Assembly (NCBI RefSeq): GCF_028735875.1 | Contig: NZ_CP117834.1 | Coordinates: 3,708,001-3,772,000, forward strand | Direction: 5' to 3' | Length of the DNA: 64,000 bases | Origin: Shouchella hunanensis | GTDB lineage: Bacteria; Bacillota; Bacilli; Bacillales; Bacillaceae_D | Shown here: positions 8,812 to 18,429 of the stretch, piece after piece | Layout: every line of letters starts with the position of its first letter | How positions within the stretch are numbered: the stretch's first letter is position 1 | Position numbers and translations under genes: made by a program | The notes under the pieces: generated by a model | What the model was told of the DNA's origin: nothing | The model's database searches: none | What the model saw: the letters and a program-made list of their open reading frames with translations, nothing else

Positions 8812-9699
8812 CTAAAAAAAACGTAGCAACAGCATATCGACAAAAGCGAAGGCAAACAGCATGACGGAAAGCGTGCCATTCATTGGAAAAAAGGCCAGTT
8901 GCACTTTAGATAAATCATCTTTCTTCACTATGGAGTGCTGATAAATCATAATAATGCCTGCGACAAGAACGCCGATTAAATAAAGCCAACTAAGTGGAGA
9001 ATAGAAAAAGAGTAAAACAAAAAAAAGAAAACTTACAACGTGAAAGCCCCTCGCAATTAAAAGCGCTTTCGCGACCCCAAAGCGACTTGGAATTGAATAC
9101 AATCCGTTTGAAGCGTCATAGTCGGCATCCTGAGTGGCATAAACGGTATCAAAACCAGCTAACCAAAAAAGGACGGCACCGAACAATAACATTGGCATCA
9201 ATGATAGTTCACCTGTAACGGCTACCCAGCCACCAAGTGGTGCAATCCCAATTGTCACACCAAGTACGACATGGCATAACCATGTAAATCGTTTCGTGTA
9301 AGAGTAGAATACGAGAAAAAATACAGCAATTGGCAATAGATAAACAGATAACAGGTTAAGATTAAACGCAGCAAGGAAAAGAAGGGCAAACGATACGGCA
9401 ATAAAGATCCATACATCTGCTTTTGAAAGTAATCCAGCTGGTATTTCACGATTCGCTGTTCTTGGATTATGTTTATCGATTGTAGCGTCAATCACACGAT
9501 TTAACGACATCGCTGCACTTCGAGCCCCGATCATTGCAATCGTCACCCAAAACCATTGTACAAACGTTGGAAAGTGTCCGTTCATTACGAGACTACCTAA
9601 TAACATGGCAAAAAAAGCAAATGGAAGGGCAAAAATCGTATGTTCGATTTTTATCATTCGCATAAATGTTTTTGTTTTTGATCCTACTGCTGTTCCCAT
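8812..9699 (-). CDS. UbiA-family polyprenyltransferase, MqnP/UbiA-like
   Basis: Integral membrane prenyltransferase of 295 residues with about eight hydrophobic segments. It carries both metal-binding motifs: NRVIDATIDKHNPRTANREIPAG near 66-88 and DADYDASNGLYSIPSRFG near 190-208. The NPRT...REIPAG form is typical of UbiA/MqnP (4-hydroxybenzoate or futalosine-pathway type) and not of MenA. It lies between menG and hepT, so it very likely attaches the HepST prenyl chain to a menaquinone precursor. Which precursor cannot be read from the sequence. AAGGAG lies nine bases before the start. Confidence 0.85.
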   Translation of the reverse strand: MGTAVGSKTKTFMRMIKIEHTIFALPFAFFAMLLGSLVMNGHFPTFVQWFWVTIAMIGARSAAMSLNRVIDATIDKHNPRTANREIPAGLLSKADVWIFIAVSFALLFLAAFNLNLLSVYLLPIAVFFLVFYSYTKRFTWLCHVVLGVTIGIAPLGGWVAVTGELSLMPMLLFGAVLFWLAGFDTVYATQDADYDASNGLYSIPSRFGVAKALLIARGFHVVSFLFFVLLFFYSPLSWLYLIGVLVAGIIMIYQHSIVKKDDLSKVQLAFFPMNGTLSVMLFAFAFVDMLLLRFF

Positions 9700-9714
9700 T
9701 AACGAAAACTCCTT

Positions 9715-10431
9715 CTACGAGTCCTTTTGCGGCTTTTGTCCTAAGTGCATAGAGGCAACACCGCCAGTATAACTCTTTACTTCAACGTTTATCATGCCTG
9801 CTTCACGAAACATACTGGCTAACTTCTCTCGGTTAGGAAATTCTAACGTTGATTCATGTAACCACGCGTATTCATCGTATTTTTTAACTAACAGTTTGCC
9901 AGCAAGAGGCATGACATGTTTAAAGTAAAAGAAATAGAGTTGTTTAAAACCTGGAATCGTCGGCTGAGATGTTTCCAGACACACAATCCTTCCACCTGGC
10001 TTCGTTACACGAACCATTTCCTTCAGGACTCGCATATAATCCGGCACATTTCGAAGCCCAAACCCAATTGTGACATAGTCAAACGTATTTTCTTCGAACG
10101 GTAAATCCATAGCGTTCCCCTGAATCAGTTCAATGTTTTTTACGCCGTATTGCTTTACTTTTTCTTTTCCAACTTCTAGCATGTTTTCACTAAAGTCCAG
10201 ACCAACTACCCGTCCATCGTCTCCAACAGCTTCACTTAAAGCAATGGACCAATCAGCTGTTCCACAGCAAACATCTAGAGCAGAATCGTTTTTTTGAACA
10301 GCCATTCGTTTCATCGTATCTTTACGCCATGCTTTATGCCGTTGCAAACTAATGACAGAGTTCATCATGTCATATCTCTTATGAATAGACTGAAAAACGC
10401 TATGTACGCGCTCTTCCTTAGACTGACTCAT
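9715..10431 (-). CDS. menG: Demethylmenaquinone methyltransferase
   Basis: Last step of menaquinone synthesis, C-methylation with SAM (UbiE/COQ5 family). SAM-binding motif I is [15 protein letters not shown] (about 52-66), followed by [22 protein letters not shown] and [16 protein letters not shown]. The start at 10431 (238 residues) has GGGAGG eight bases upstream and overlaps the hepS stop by ATGA; an in-frame start six codons upstream lies inside that ribosome site. Confidence 0.96.
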   Translation of the reverse strand: MSQSKEERVHSVFQSIHKRYDMMNSVISLQRHKAWRKDTMKRMAVQKNDSALDVCCGTADWSIALSEAVGDDGRVVGLDFSENMLEVGKEKVKQYGVKNIELIQGNAMDLPFEENTFDYVTIGFGLRNVPDYMRVLKEMVRVTKPGGRIVCLETSQPTIPGFKQLYFFYFKHVMPLAGKLLVKKYDEYAWLHESTLEFPNREKLASMFREAGMINVEVKSYTGGVASMHLGQKPQKDS

Positions 10432-11129
10432 GTTGTAAGCCTCCCACAAAAAAACTGATCGAGAATATCATTACGTTGGCTATTAAGAAGTGGCTGTAAT
10501 GATTGCTCAGCTCGAACAAGCATCGTGCGTAACACATTGGTTTCTTCTTCATCAACGGTCGTTCGTAACTGCCTCTTGACTCTTTTCGTTAAAAAGAACG
10601 TTTCAAGTCGCTTTACGAACGTTTCGTCAGCCTCTTTTTGAATAATTCTTAGTAAAAGCAAAGCATCGACTGCTGCTTTTTGATCATAGAATGCCTTTGC
10701 TGTTAACGACTTGTCCATGTAATGAGCCATTTTCAATTCATAAATCTCTTGAAGTGTGCTTCCAAATAACTCAACCATATCGACTGCATTCACGCCTGCT
10801 AACGATTGATAGTAACGAGCACTATAAAAATCCCCAGCCAGAACATTTAGCTGCCTTCTCTTTTTCAGACGATCGTCGTCCTCATTATGTAAAGAAACAA
10901 GATCATGAATCATGACACCAGCATGAACAAAGCCCCAAGCCAACGATATGGCCAGAGCTCGTTCTCCTGGCTCCACTTCACGAATGAGTTGGTAAGCAAG
11001 CCACAATTCATCTTGATCCGGTCGCGTGTCGTCAATATATTGTTGTAAATAATCATGTCGCACGAGTTGGTCAAAATGCTGTTTTAATTCAGTAGCAGTT
11101 GAAATATCGACCGCTCCTTTTTCTCTCAT
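10428..11129 (-). CDS. hepS: Heptaprenyl diphosphate synthase, small subunit
   Basis: Non-catalytic partner of HepT that is needed for chain elongation to C35. The family is poorly conserved; visible landmarks are [29 protein letters not shown] and [15 protein letters not shown]. It has no catalytic aspartate motifs, as expected for component I. Its length (233 residues) and its place between mtrB and menG match B. subtilis. AAAGGAAAG precedes the ATG. Confidence 0.9.
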   Translation of the reverse strand: MREKGAVDISTATELKQHFDQLVRHDYLQQYIDDTRPDQDELWLAYQLIREVEPGERALAISLAWGFVHAGVMIHDLVSLHNEDDDRLKKRRQLNVLAGDFYSARYYQSLAGVNAVDMVELFGSTLQEIYELKMAHYMDKSLTAKAFYDQKAAVDALLLLRIIQKEADETFVKRLETFFLTKRVKRQLRTTVDEEETNVLRTMLVRAEQSLQPLLNSQRNDILDQFFCGRLTT

Positions 11130-11217
11130 ACAAACTTTCCTTTCTTTCGCCTGCTATACAGATGATCTTTATCAAGTATAGCACAGCAACCATTCATAAA
11201 CACTACATCCCGCTAAT

Positions 11218-11439
11218 TTACTCTTCATCTGTGTCCATTGTACCGTGACTTGTTTGAATAACAGCTTTTCCTCTTATTTTCACCGCAGAAGTGTGCTCTG
11301 TAAATTGTCCAATCATTACTTCACCTTTGTCAAGCTTTTCTGAGTGATGAAAGCGGGTGTCAGAACCACGTGTTAACCCAATTACTTGCACACCATTTTC
11401 CCTTGCTTTAATAACAAAAAAATCAGCACTTTGACTCAT
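11218..11439 (-). CDS. mtrB: TRAP, trp RNA-binding attenuation protein
   Basis: Forms an eleven-subunit ring that binds L-tryptophan and then wraps (G/U)AG-repeat RNA. The 73-residue product carries [36 protein letters not shown] and [11 protein letters not shown], including the lysine and arginine residues of the RNA face (KIRGK). The start at 11439 has GGAGGG upstream; earlier in-frame codons lack one. It follows folE, as mtrA-mtrB do in B. subtilis. A matching target, the eleven-triplet trp leader, lies at 3256-3315. Confidence 0.95.
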   Translation of the reverse strand: MSQSADFFVIKARENGVQVIGLTRGSDTRFHHSEKLDKGEVMIGQFTEHTSAVKIRGKAVIQTSHGTMDTDEE

Positions 11440-11533
11440 CTTTTTCCCTCCATTTATTAAATAACTAACGTCGTACAAGAATAAATAAGGCCGAATTATC
11501 GTTTATAAGCTTTATTTTTACGTTAGAATATAC

Positions 11534-12088
11534 TCAAATAAGTGATAATACTTCTTGTCTTGCTATTGCGTCGTCTTTAAAAACACCTCGCACAGCCGTT
11601 GTAACCGTCTTAGAACCAGGCTTTTTAATGCCTCTCATTGACATACACATATGTTCAGCTGACACTATTACCATTACACCTTTTGCTCCTAATGTTTCTT
11701 CAAGTGCGTCAGCAAGTGTTTTCGTCATTCTCTCCTGAACTTGCGGCTGTCTTGCAATACCATCTACGGTTCGCGCAAGTTTGCTAAGTCCTGTTACTTT
11801 TCCTTCATTTGGAAGATAGGCAATATGAGCTTTTCCGTAAAAAGGAACTAAATGATGCTCACACATGGAATAAAACGTTATATCCTTAACAAGCACAAGC
11901 TCTTCGTGATCTTCTGTAAAAACAGTTTGCAAGTGAGTTTTTGGATCCTCGCGTAACCCACTAAACATTTCTTCATACATTTTCGCAACGCGTCTTGGTG
12001 TATCAATAAGCCCTTCTCTCTCTGGGTCTTCACCTACTGCCTCTAAAATCATTCTTACTGCGGTTTCTATTTTATGTTGATCAACCAT
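11534..12088 (-). CDS. folE: GTP cyclohydrolase I
   Basis: Zinc enzyme that converts GTP to dihydroneopterin triphosphate, the first step of folate synthesis (mtrA in B. subtilis). The 184-residue protein has zinc ligands Cys76 and His79 in [10 protein letters not shown] and a later cysteine in [11 protein letters not shown] (about 147). It also contains [27 protein letters not shown] lies six bases upstream. The hbs gene usually found between spoIVA and folE is absent here. Confidence 0.97.
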   Translation of the reverse strand: MVDQHKIETAVRMILEAVGEDPEREGLIDTPRRVAKMYEEMFSGLREDPKTHLQTVFTEDHEELVLVKDITFYSMCEHHLVPFYGKAHIAYLPNEGKVTGLSKLARTVDGIARQPQVQERMTKTLADALEETLGAKGVMVIVSAEHMCMSMRGIKKPGSKTVTTAVRGVFKDDAIARQEVLSLI

Positions 12089-12159
12089 TCTTGTCCCTCC
12101 ATCATCTTGCTATCCACTTATAATCTCTTATAAAGATTAGCAAAACTATCGAGGAAAAG

Positions 12160-12195
12160 CAAAAAGAACTCACTCCAAAGGGAGAGAGTTCTTTT
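12160..12195 (-). terminator. Terminator after spoIVA
   Basis: AAAAGAACTC...GAGTTCTTTT stem with inner CTCTCCC/GGAGTG pairing, and T residues at the 3' side on the minus strand, just after the spoIVA stop. Confidence 0.75.
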
Positions 12196-12197
12196 AT

Positions 12198-13676
12198 TCA
12201 CAAAATAATCGCAATTAATCCACCAGAACCTTCGTTAATAATCCGCTCTAGCGTTTCTTGTAACTTATAACGCGCATTTTCTGGCATTAGAGATAGCTTT
12301 GCCGAAATTCCCTCGCGAACAATGGAATTAAGTGATCGCCCGAAAATGTCAGAATTCCAAATGGAAAGTGGATTCTCTTCAAAGTCTTGCATGAGATAGC
12401 GAACGAGTTCTTCACTTTGCTTTTCTGTGCCGATAATTGGAGCAAACTCTGATTCCACATCTACTTTCACCATATGAATGGACGGTGCTACAGCTTTTAA
12501 ACGAACACCGAAGCGAGACCCTTGACGAATAATTTCAGGTTCATCTAAACTCATGTCAGCTAGTGACGGTGCCGCAATGCCATAACCTGTTTGTTTAACC
12601 ATACGCAGTGCATCAGCCACTTGATCATACTCGGTTTTTGCATGAGCAAAGTCTTGCATAAGCGATAAAAGATGATCCTTACCACGAATTTCTACACCGA
12701 CAACTTCTTTTAATACTTGATCGTACAGCTCATCCGGGGCATACAAATCAATTTCAGCAATACCTTGCCCCATCTCTATACCAGCTAGTTTGGCTTGATC
12801 GATAAATTCGAGTTCTGTAAATTGGCTAACAACCCGATCAACGTCTCGTAAACGTTTGATATCTTTAACCGTTTCACGAACCGACTCTTCATAACTTTCT
12901 CGAAGCCAATGGTCGTTTTTAAGTACCATTACCCAGCTAGGTAAATTCACATTCACTTCATGTACTGGGAACTCAAATAAAACTTCTCTTAAGACGCTAT
13001 TAATATCGTGCTCGTTCATGCCTTCAATACTCATAGCCAGTACCGGAATATCGTATTCTTCTGAAAGCGAAGACCGTAGCTGCTCTGTCTCTGGGTGATG
13101 TGGTCTTACACTGTTAACAATCATTATAAACGGTTTGCCAACTTCTTTTAGTTCTTCAACAACTCTTGATTCTGATTCAACATAATCGCTCCTTGGAATG
13201 TCACCAATTGTCCCATCAGTTGTTACAACAACACCAAGAGTAGAGTGTTCTTGAATCACTTTTCTCGTTCCAATTTCTGCTGCTTCTTGAAATGGAATCG
13301 GTTCTTCATACCAAGGTGTATGAATCATGCGAGGTCCATTTTCATCTTCGTAACCTTTCGCTCCAGGAACGGCGTAACCAACACAGTCCACGAGGCGAAT
13401 ATTTACATCAAGCCCTTCATCGACATGGATGGAAACAGCTTGGTTTGGTACAAATTTTGGCTCCGTCGTCATGATTTGCTTACCTGCTGCGGACTGTGGA
13501 AGCTCATCTTGAGCCCTGCTCTTATCTGCTTCATTTTCAATGTTTGGAAGCACCACAAGTTCCATAAATTTTTTAATAAAGGTCGATTTTCCCGTGCGAA
13601 CCGCTCCAACGACTCCGAGATAAATGTCGCCACCAGTTCGCTCCGCGATATCTTTGAAGATATCTACTTTTTCCAA
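12198..13676 (-). CDS. spoIVA: Stage IV sporulation protein A, spore-coat morphogenetic ATPase
   Basis: Polymerises around the forespore to form the coat basement layer. The N-terminal TRAFAC-type nucleotide domain has GAVRTGKS (24-31). The C-terminus ends GSGGLIAIIL as in B. subtilis, and similarity is very high throughout. Starting at the TTG at 13676 gives 492 residues, the usual length, with GGGAGGGG about ten bases upstream. An ATG at 13685 also exists but sits almost on the ribosome site. A sigma-E promoter lies upstream, so expression is expected in the mother cell. Confidence 0.95.
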   Translation of the reverse strand: MEKVDIFKDIAERTGGDIYLGVVGAVRTGKSTFIKKFMELVVLPNIENEADKSRAQDELPQSAAGKQIMTTEPKFVPNQAVSIHVDEGLDVNIRLVDCVGYAVPGAKGYEDENGPRMIHTPWYEEPIPFQEAAEIGTRKVIQEHSTLGVVVTTDGTIGDIPRSDYVESESRVVEELKEVGKPFIMIVNSVRPHHPETEQLRSSLSEEYDIPVLAMSIEGMNEHDINSVLREVLFEFPVHEVNVNLPSWVMVLKNDHWLRESYEESVRETVKDIKRLRDVDRVVSQFTELEFIDQAKLAGIEMGQGIAEIDLYAPDELYDQVLKEVVGVEIRGKDHLLSLMQDFAHAKTEYDQVADALRMVKQTGYGIAAPSLADMSLDEPEIIRQGSRFGVRLKAVAPSIHMVKVDVESEFAPIIGTEKQSEELVRYLMQDFEENPLSIWNSDIFGRSLNSIVREGISAKLSLMPENARYKLQETLERIINEGSGGLIAIIL

Positions 13677-13744
13677 CAAGATCATTCCCCTCCCGGTCAA
13701 GTAAAATATGATGCAGCCGAGTCTTATACCTCTAACCACTACCA

Positions 13745-13772
13745 ATTCTATGACATTGTCCTATTAATATGA
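13745..13772 (-). promoter_or_regulatory. Sigma-E promoter of spoIVA
   Basis: TCATATT (13772-13766), a 13-base spacer and CATAGAAT (13752-13745) fit the sigma-E pattern (ATA-type -35, CATACAnT-like -10). The distance to the gene start is about 70 bases. spoIVA is a known sigma-E gene. Confidence 0.7.
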
Positions 13773-13830
13773 CTGACTACGGTGAATATTTTTCTGCATC
13801 CACTCTTGAAAGGGGAGACGATAAAGATAA

Positions 13831-13866
13831 TGCCCCTTCCAATTCTATCTTACGAGCGGAAGGGGC
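13831..13866 (-). terminator. Terminator-like hairpin after yphF
   Basis: Perfect TGCCCCTTCC / GGAAGGGGCA repeat with a 16-base loop just after the lipoprotein gene. The T tract on the minus strand is weak (TTATCTTT). Confidence 0.55.
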
Positions 13867-13880
13867 AAACTAGACCTATT

Positions 13881-14609
13881 TTATTCATTTTCATAGAATT
13901 TTGTATCGTATTGTATGCCATTATCTTCTGAATACGTATAGGGAACGGAAAACACAGGAACAAATGGTGCTTCTTCATACAAATAGCTTCGCAAATCTGT
14001 TTCCGTAGCAAAGGACCCATCCATCTCTGATTGTAACTCAATTAAATCTACTCGATAGTCGATCATAATGTCGCCACTATTCGTGTAGAGTAATGGCAAA
14101 CGAGTTTGATTATACGGACTATCAATATAAGGCTCTTCTTTATAACCAAGCGCTTCAAAATCCAATGTAAACAAGTCATAATCAAGAGATTCTTTAATTG
14201 GCGCATAGGTATGTTCACGTCGATACTCATTAATACGCTGAGTAAGTGTATTGATTTCATTCATGATGCGAACATCAATGACTTTTACTTCAGGCTCTTC
14301 TTCTACGTTCACCAATACATATTGATAGACCCCTCCGTTTTCAAACGATGACCCTGGTGCATCTTGCATATAGGTTGGGATGAGCTGCCTAAAATCAATG
14401 ACATAGCGCTGATATAAATTCGTGCTTTCATCGAAGGTTTTGATTGGCAATACCCCCGTCTCCTCTTGAAACTGATCAACTGCTGCTTGCACACTCGCCA
14501 TTTGATCGGCGTAAGGCACTTGATTTTCAACTCGCTGTTCATTAGGCAACATACAACCACTTAATAAAAACATAATCGCAACAGTACTATAAATGGTAAA
14601 GCGTTTCAT
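13881..14609 (-). CDS. yphF: Lipoprotein of the YphF type
   Basis: The 242-residue protein has an N-terminal signal with lipobox LLSGC (Cys19), so it should be anchored to the outer face of the membrane. The rest is acidic and soluble, with no catalytic motif I recognise; QFQEETGVLPIKTFDES and YRREHTYAPIKES look like two copies of one unit. Position (spoIVA-yphF-yphE-gpsA) and length match B. subtilis yphF. Function unknown. AAAGGGG precedes the ATG. Confidence 0.8.
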   Translation of the reverse strand: MKRFTIYSTVAIMFLLSGCMLPNEQRVENQVPYADQMASVQAAVDQFQEETGVLPIKTFDESTNLYQRYVIDFRQLIPTYMQDAPGSSFENGGVYQYVLVNVEEEPEVKVIDVRIMNEINTLTQRINEYRREHTYAPIKESLDYDLFTLDFEALGYKEEPYIDSPYNQTRLPLLYTNSGDIMIDYRVDLIELQSEMDGSFATETDLRSYLYEEAPFVPVFSVPYTYSEDNGIQYDTKFYENE

Positions 14610-14621
14610 TTTATAACCCCT

Positions 14622-14831
14622 TTATCTCATGAAGTTTGACGTGGGTCCACCGATGACAATATAGGCAACAATTAAACCAGCCACAACCATACAGATAAAT
14701 GAAAACGCTAAAACAATTCTCGATAAAATTCCACTTAATTTTGTTCTAGCCAAAAAGGCTGTGCCAGCTGATACAAACATTAAAATAATTCCACCAAATG
14801 ATATGTACATATTTAGCATTGCTAAGGACAT
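14622..14831 (-). CDS. yphE: Small membrane protein, YphE/DUF2768 type
   Basis: A 69-residue protein with two hydrophobic segments (about 8-27 and 40-62) joined by a basic loop (ARTKLSGILSR). Position beside yphF fits B. subtilis yphE. The start at 14831 has AGAGGTG six bases upstream; the GTG nine bases earlier is part of that ribosome site. Function unknown. Confidence 0.75.
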   Translation of the reverse strand: MSLAMLNMYISFGGIILMFVSAGTAFLARTKLSGILSRIVLAFSFICMVVAGLIVAYIVIGGPTSNFMR

Positions 14832-14896
14832 TCTATACACCTCTCTTATCCTTCCATCCCTTCAAGTATAGCATATCAAATTCCGTCACAACAGTT

Positions 14897-14935
14897 AAAA
14901 AGCTAGACAGGAGTGGGGCTCTCCTCTCTAGCTTG
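14897..14935 (-). terminator. Terminator after the spoVIF-like gene
   Basis: AAGCTAGAGAGGAG...CTCCTGTCTAGCTT hairpin followed on the minus strand by TTTTAAC. Confidence 0.8.
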
Positions 14936-15028
14936 ACTAAATCCTTTTTTCTTGCCCTTATAATAGTAGGTGTTCTATTGCAGTATATGCAGGCTTCGAA
15001 TTTTTGTTTGGATGTTTGACTATTTTCT

Positions 15029-15295
15029 CTACTTTTTGTTGTTAAACATTTTTGTCAAAGACGACAAATCCGTTGGCATGTTATTGTTTAAAATCGCAGA
15101 AACAATCTGATCTTCTTTTTCTTTTGAGACAGGTTTATTTGCCATTGCAGCAACACGACTAATTAAATCACGCAACGTTGCCTCATCTTTTAAGTTTGAT
15201 TGACTAACAGAATTTGCTAGTTTTAAAAGCTCATCCGGGCGAACCTTTGTGTTTTTCTGAACTTGATCAAAAAACGAATCATTTTTCTTAAACAT
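15029..15295 (-). CDS. Stage VI sporulation protein F-like (SpoVIF)
   Basis: An 88-residue soluble protein with the features of the SpoVIF family: FFDQVQKNTKV at the N-terminus, ELLKLANSVSQSNLKDEAT in the middle, and ANKPVSKEKEDQIVSAIL then DLSSLTKMF at the end. SpoVIF-type proteins act late in coat assembly through GerE-dependent genes; that role is carried over from the family. The start at 15295 has AGGAGG six bases upstream. Confidence 0.75.
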   Translation of the reverse strand: MFKKNDSFFDQVQKNTKVRPDELLKLANSVSQSNLKDEATLRDLISRVAAMANKPVSKEKEDQIVSAILNNNMPTDLSSLTKMFNNKK

Positions 15296-15368
15296 CCAAT
15301 CCCTCCTCATGCTTACGTTCCTTTCATCGTATGCATGGGGTAGAAAAAATGTGCGAACGTGGAAACCG

Positions 15369-16397
15369 TTAATCGAGATGGTACAATTCCTCTACTTCAT
15401 TTCGCTTCACACGCCCCATTAAATCTTCAGCCGCTTTAATCGGATCTACACCATTAAACAGCACAGCGTAAAGTGCCTCTGTTAAAGGCATATTAATGTT
15501 TTCTTTTTTGGCGAGCTCATAAGCCGCTTGCGTCGTCCGTATACCTTCGACGACCATTCCCATTTCCTCTAGCACTTCTTCCATCGACTTCCCTTTTCCT
15601 AACATATGTCCGGCACGCCAGTTTCGAGAATGCACGCTCGTACACGTAACAATTAAATCGCCTAATCCTGTTAAACCGGAAAATGTAAGAGGCTGCGCGC
15701 CCATATGAACACCAAGACGAGAAATTTCGGTTAATCCTCTAGTCATAATTGCCGCTTTTGTATTATCTCCGTAACCAAGGCCGTTTGTCACGCCACAGAC
15801 TAAGGCGATAATGTTTTTTAAAGCGCCACCAATTTCGACGCCAATTAAATCTGGATTTGTATACACCCTAAACTGCTGGTTCATAAACAGCTCTTGTGCG
15901 TACGCTGCAGCGGATTCCTGACGTGATGCAACCGTTACAGTAGTAGGTTGACGAAGAGCTACTTCTTCTGCATGGCTTGGACCTGATAAAACCGTTATAG
16001 ACGCCACATAAGGTGATCCTGCTGCTGCATCTTCAATAACTTCTGACACTCGTTTATATGTATTTGGTTCAATTCCTTTGCTTGCATGAATAATAGGAAC
16101 TGGTTGATCAAGAACGCCTACAAGCGCTTGAACCGTTTGACGCATCGCTTTCGACGGAACGACGAGAATGATGGCGTCTACCCCCTTCACCGCATCTTCC
16201 ATCGCTAGATAAGCCGTTAACGTCTCAGGTAACTGTACATGTCCTAAATATTTTTCATTCGTATGGAAGCGATTTATTTCGTCTACTTGGCTTTGTCTTC
16301 TTGCAACTAATCGAACATCGTGGCCGTTATCGGCAAGAACAACAGCTAGGGCAGTGCCCCAGCTCCCTGCACCAATTACTGCTAGTTTTTGCTTCAT
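15369..16397 (-). CDS. gpsA: NAD(P)-dependent glycerol-3-phosphate dehydrogenase
   Basis: Makes sn-glycerol-3-phosphate from DHAP for phospholipid synthesis. The nucleotide motif GAGSWGTALA is at 8-17. The catalytic lysine lies in EIGGALKNIIAL, and SGPSHAEEVA and FSGLTGLGDLIVTC are also present. The length is 342 residues. It lies next to plsY, whose acyltransferase product uses this substrate, so the pair forms a functional unit. TAGGAG precedes the ATG. Confidence 0.97.
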   Translation of the reverse strand: MKQKLAVIGAGSWGTALAVVLADNGHDVRLVARRQSQVDEINRFHTNEKYLGHVQLPETLTAYLAMEDAVKGVDAIILVVPSKAMRQTVQALVGVLDQPVPIIHASKGIEPNTYKRVSEVIEDAAAGSPYVASITVLSGPSHAEEVALRQPTTVTVASRQESAAAYAQELFMNQQFRVYTNPDLIGVEIGGALKNIIALVCGVTNGLGYGDNTKAAIMTRGLTEISRLGVHMGAQPLTFSGLTGLGDLIVTCTSVHSRNWRAGHMLGKGKSMEEVLEEMGMVVEGIRTTQAAYELAKKENINMPLTEALYAVLFNGVDPIKAAEDLMGRVKRNEVEELYHLD

Positions 16398-16409
16398 TTT
16401 TATCTACTC

Positions 16410-17027
16410 CTATGCATGCTTTCTGCCAATTTTATTTTCTGTCCCTGATAAAAGTCGGCTAACATTCGTTCGATGTCGCCACAGCGACATGATCGCCAAC
16501 ACAACGGTAAACAAAATGTATTCAAATGGATATGAAAAGCCTGGTATAAGCATTAATAATACAAGTGCTACAGGTGTTAATACAGCGAATAATAAAGAGC
16601 CAAGCGATACATATCTTGTTATAAAAATACTCGCAATTGCCACAACCCCTGCAAGTAAAGCCGGAAGGAATACAAGACTAACGAGTACACCGATGGATGT
16701 TGCGACTCCCTTGCCTCCTCTAAAACCGAAATAAATAGGCCAGTTGTGTCCAAGAATCGCAGCCAATCCTGTTAGCACATGTACAAACGCAGCATCTGTG
16801 ACAAGCATAGCCAGTACAACTGGCAATATCCCCTTTAACACATCAAGCAACAGCACTGAAATGGCAGGTCCTACCCCTAAAACCCGCAATGTGTTCGTTG
16901 CTCCTGCATTTCCACTTCCTTCTTTGCGAATATCAATTTTTTTGATTTTCTTCGCAATGAGGTAACTAAAGCTTACTGAACCGAGTAAATAACTTAACAA
17001 CACAAAAAAAATGGTTGTGATAATCAT
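16410..17027 (-). CDS. plsY: Acyl-phosphate:glycerol-3-phosphate acyltransferase
   Basis: Membrane enzyme that puts the first acyl chain on glycerol-3-phosphate. The 205-residue protein has about five membrane segments and the three conserved loops: EGSGNAGATNTLR, GHNWPIYFGFRGGKGVATSIG, and a C-terminal loop. AAAGGGGG precedes the start. It lies just upstream of gpsA and downstream of der. Confidence 0.95.
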   Translation of the reverse strand: MIITTIFFVLLSYLLGSVSFSYLIAKKIKKIDIRKEGSGNAGATNTLRVLGVGPAISVLLLDVLKGILPVVLAMLVTDAAFVHVLTGLAAILGHNWPIYFGFRGGKGVATSIGVLVSLVFLPALLAGVVAIASIFITRYVSLGSLLFAVLTPVALVLLMLIPGFSYPFEYILFTVVLAIMSLWRHRTNVSRLLSGTENKIGRKHA

Positions 17028-17051
17028 GTGTTTCCCCCTTTACACACACCA

Positions 17052-18365
17052 TTAATCATTTTTCTTACGAGAAATAATATGAATCGGAGTTCCTTCGAAA
17101 TTAAACGTAGCGCGCAAGCGATTTTCTAGAAAGCGACGATACGAAAAATGCATAAGTTCCGGTTCATTCACAAAAAAGACAAATGTCGGTGGTTGAACAG
17201 CTACTTGCGTCACGTAATTAATCTTTAATCGTTTTCCTTTATCTGTTGGCGTTGGGTTCATTGCTACTGCATCCATAATCATGTCATTCAATACATGCGT
17301 TGAGACGCGTAAATGGTGATTTTCTGACACTTTCTTCACTTCTGGTAATAATAAATGAAGGCGTTGCTTTGTTTTTGCAGACAGAAAGACAATTGGTGCA
17401 TAGGAAAGAAACTGAAATTCCTGACGAATGTCTTCAACGAAATGTTGCATCGTTTTGTGGTCTTTCTCTAAAGCATCCCATTTATTCACAACGATAACGA
17501 TCGCGCGACCGGCTTCATGTGCGTAACCTGCAATTTTTTTATCTTGTTCAATAATGCCCTCTTCTCCGTTAATAACAACTAAAATCACATCAGAACGATC
17601 AATTGCCTTTAACGAGCGTAGGACACTATACTTTTCTGTTGCCTCATACACTTTTCCTCTTTTTCTCATTCCGGCAGTATCAATCACTACATACTCCTGG
17701 TCGTCTTTTGTAAACGATGTATCAATAGCGTCCCGTGTTGTCCCAGGAATCTGACTAACAATGACTCGTTCTTCACCGAGTAGAGCATTCACAAGGGAGG
17801 ACTTCCCTACGTTCGGACGACCTATTAACGCCATCTTAATCGCTTCTTCTCCGTACGCGACTTCTAAGTCTGTTGGGAAATGATCTACAACCGCATCGAG
17901 TAAATCACCTAAGCCTAATCCGTGTGCGCCGGAAATTGGAAACGGTTCCCCGATACCTAAACCATAAAACTCATAAAGCTGATCGCGCATTTCAGGGTTA
18001 TCTACTTTATTTACCCCTAAAACAACTGGTTTTTTTGAGCGAAATAACATATTCACCACTTCTTGATCAGCCGCTGTAATTCCTTCTTTTGCGCTCACTA
18101 AGAAAATAATGACATGCGCTTCATCAATAGCAATCTCCGCCTGTTGGCGCATTTGCGCAAGCAACGGCTCGTCTCCAAGTTCAATTCCACCTGTATCAAT
18201 TATATTAAACTCATGATTTAACCATTCCGCTTTATTATAAAGTCGATCTCTCGTTACGCCTGGCATATCCTCCACAATCGCAACGCGTTCCCCGACAATT
18301 CGGTTAAAGATCGTAGACTTTCCTACGTTTGGTCTTCCAACGATTGCAACGACTGGTTTTGTCAC
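17052..18365 (-). CDS. der: Ribosome-assembly GTPase Der
   Basis: Double-domain GTPase (EngA) needed for 50S subunit maturation. It has two Walker A motifs, GRPNVGKST (10-18) and GRPNVGKSS (about 182-190). The matching switch motifs are DTGG and [10 protein letters not shown], the base-recognition motifs are NKVD and NKWD, and a KH-like C-terminal domain follows. The length is 437 residues. The start is GTG, with AGGAAGGGTG upstream. Confidence 0.97.
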   Translation of the reverse strand: MTKPVVAIVGRPNVGKSTIFNRIVGERVAIVEDMPGVTRDRLYNKAEWLNHEFNIIDTGGIELGDEPLLAQMRQQAEIAIDEAHVIIFLVSAKEGITAADQEVVNMLFRSKKPVVLGVNKVDNPEMRDQLYEFYGLGIGEPFPISGAHGLGLGDLLDAVVDHFPTDLEVAYGEEAIKMALIGRPNVGKSSLVNALLGEERVIVSQIPGTTRDAIDTSFTKDDQEYVVIDTAGMRKRGKVYEATEKYSVLRSLKAIDRSDVILVVINGEEGIIEQDKKIAGYAHEAGRAIVIVVNKWDALEKDHKTMQHFVEDIRQEFQFLSYAPIVFLSAKTKQRLHLLLPEVKKVSENHHLRVSTHVLNDMIMDAVAMNPTPTDKGKRLKINYVTQVAVQPPTFVFFVNEPELMHFSYRRFLENRLRATFNFEGTPIHIISRKKND

Positions 18366-18429
18366 AATCTCACACCCTTCCTACTTCGTGCTTCTATAAA
18401 TTTTGTCTAACTCAATTAGTTTACTAAAC

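Noticed and set aside
13245-13772. 175-codon open frame on the plus strand opposite spoIVA
   Set aside because: It lies antisense to a highly conserved gene, has no ribosome site, and its translation is low-complexity and unlike any family; it is a shadow of spoIVA codon use.
16354-16734. 126-codon open frame on the plus strand across gpsA and plsY
   Set aside because: Spans the junction of two conserved minus-strand genes and has no ribosome site.
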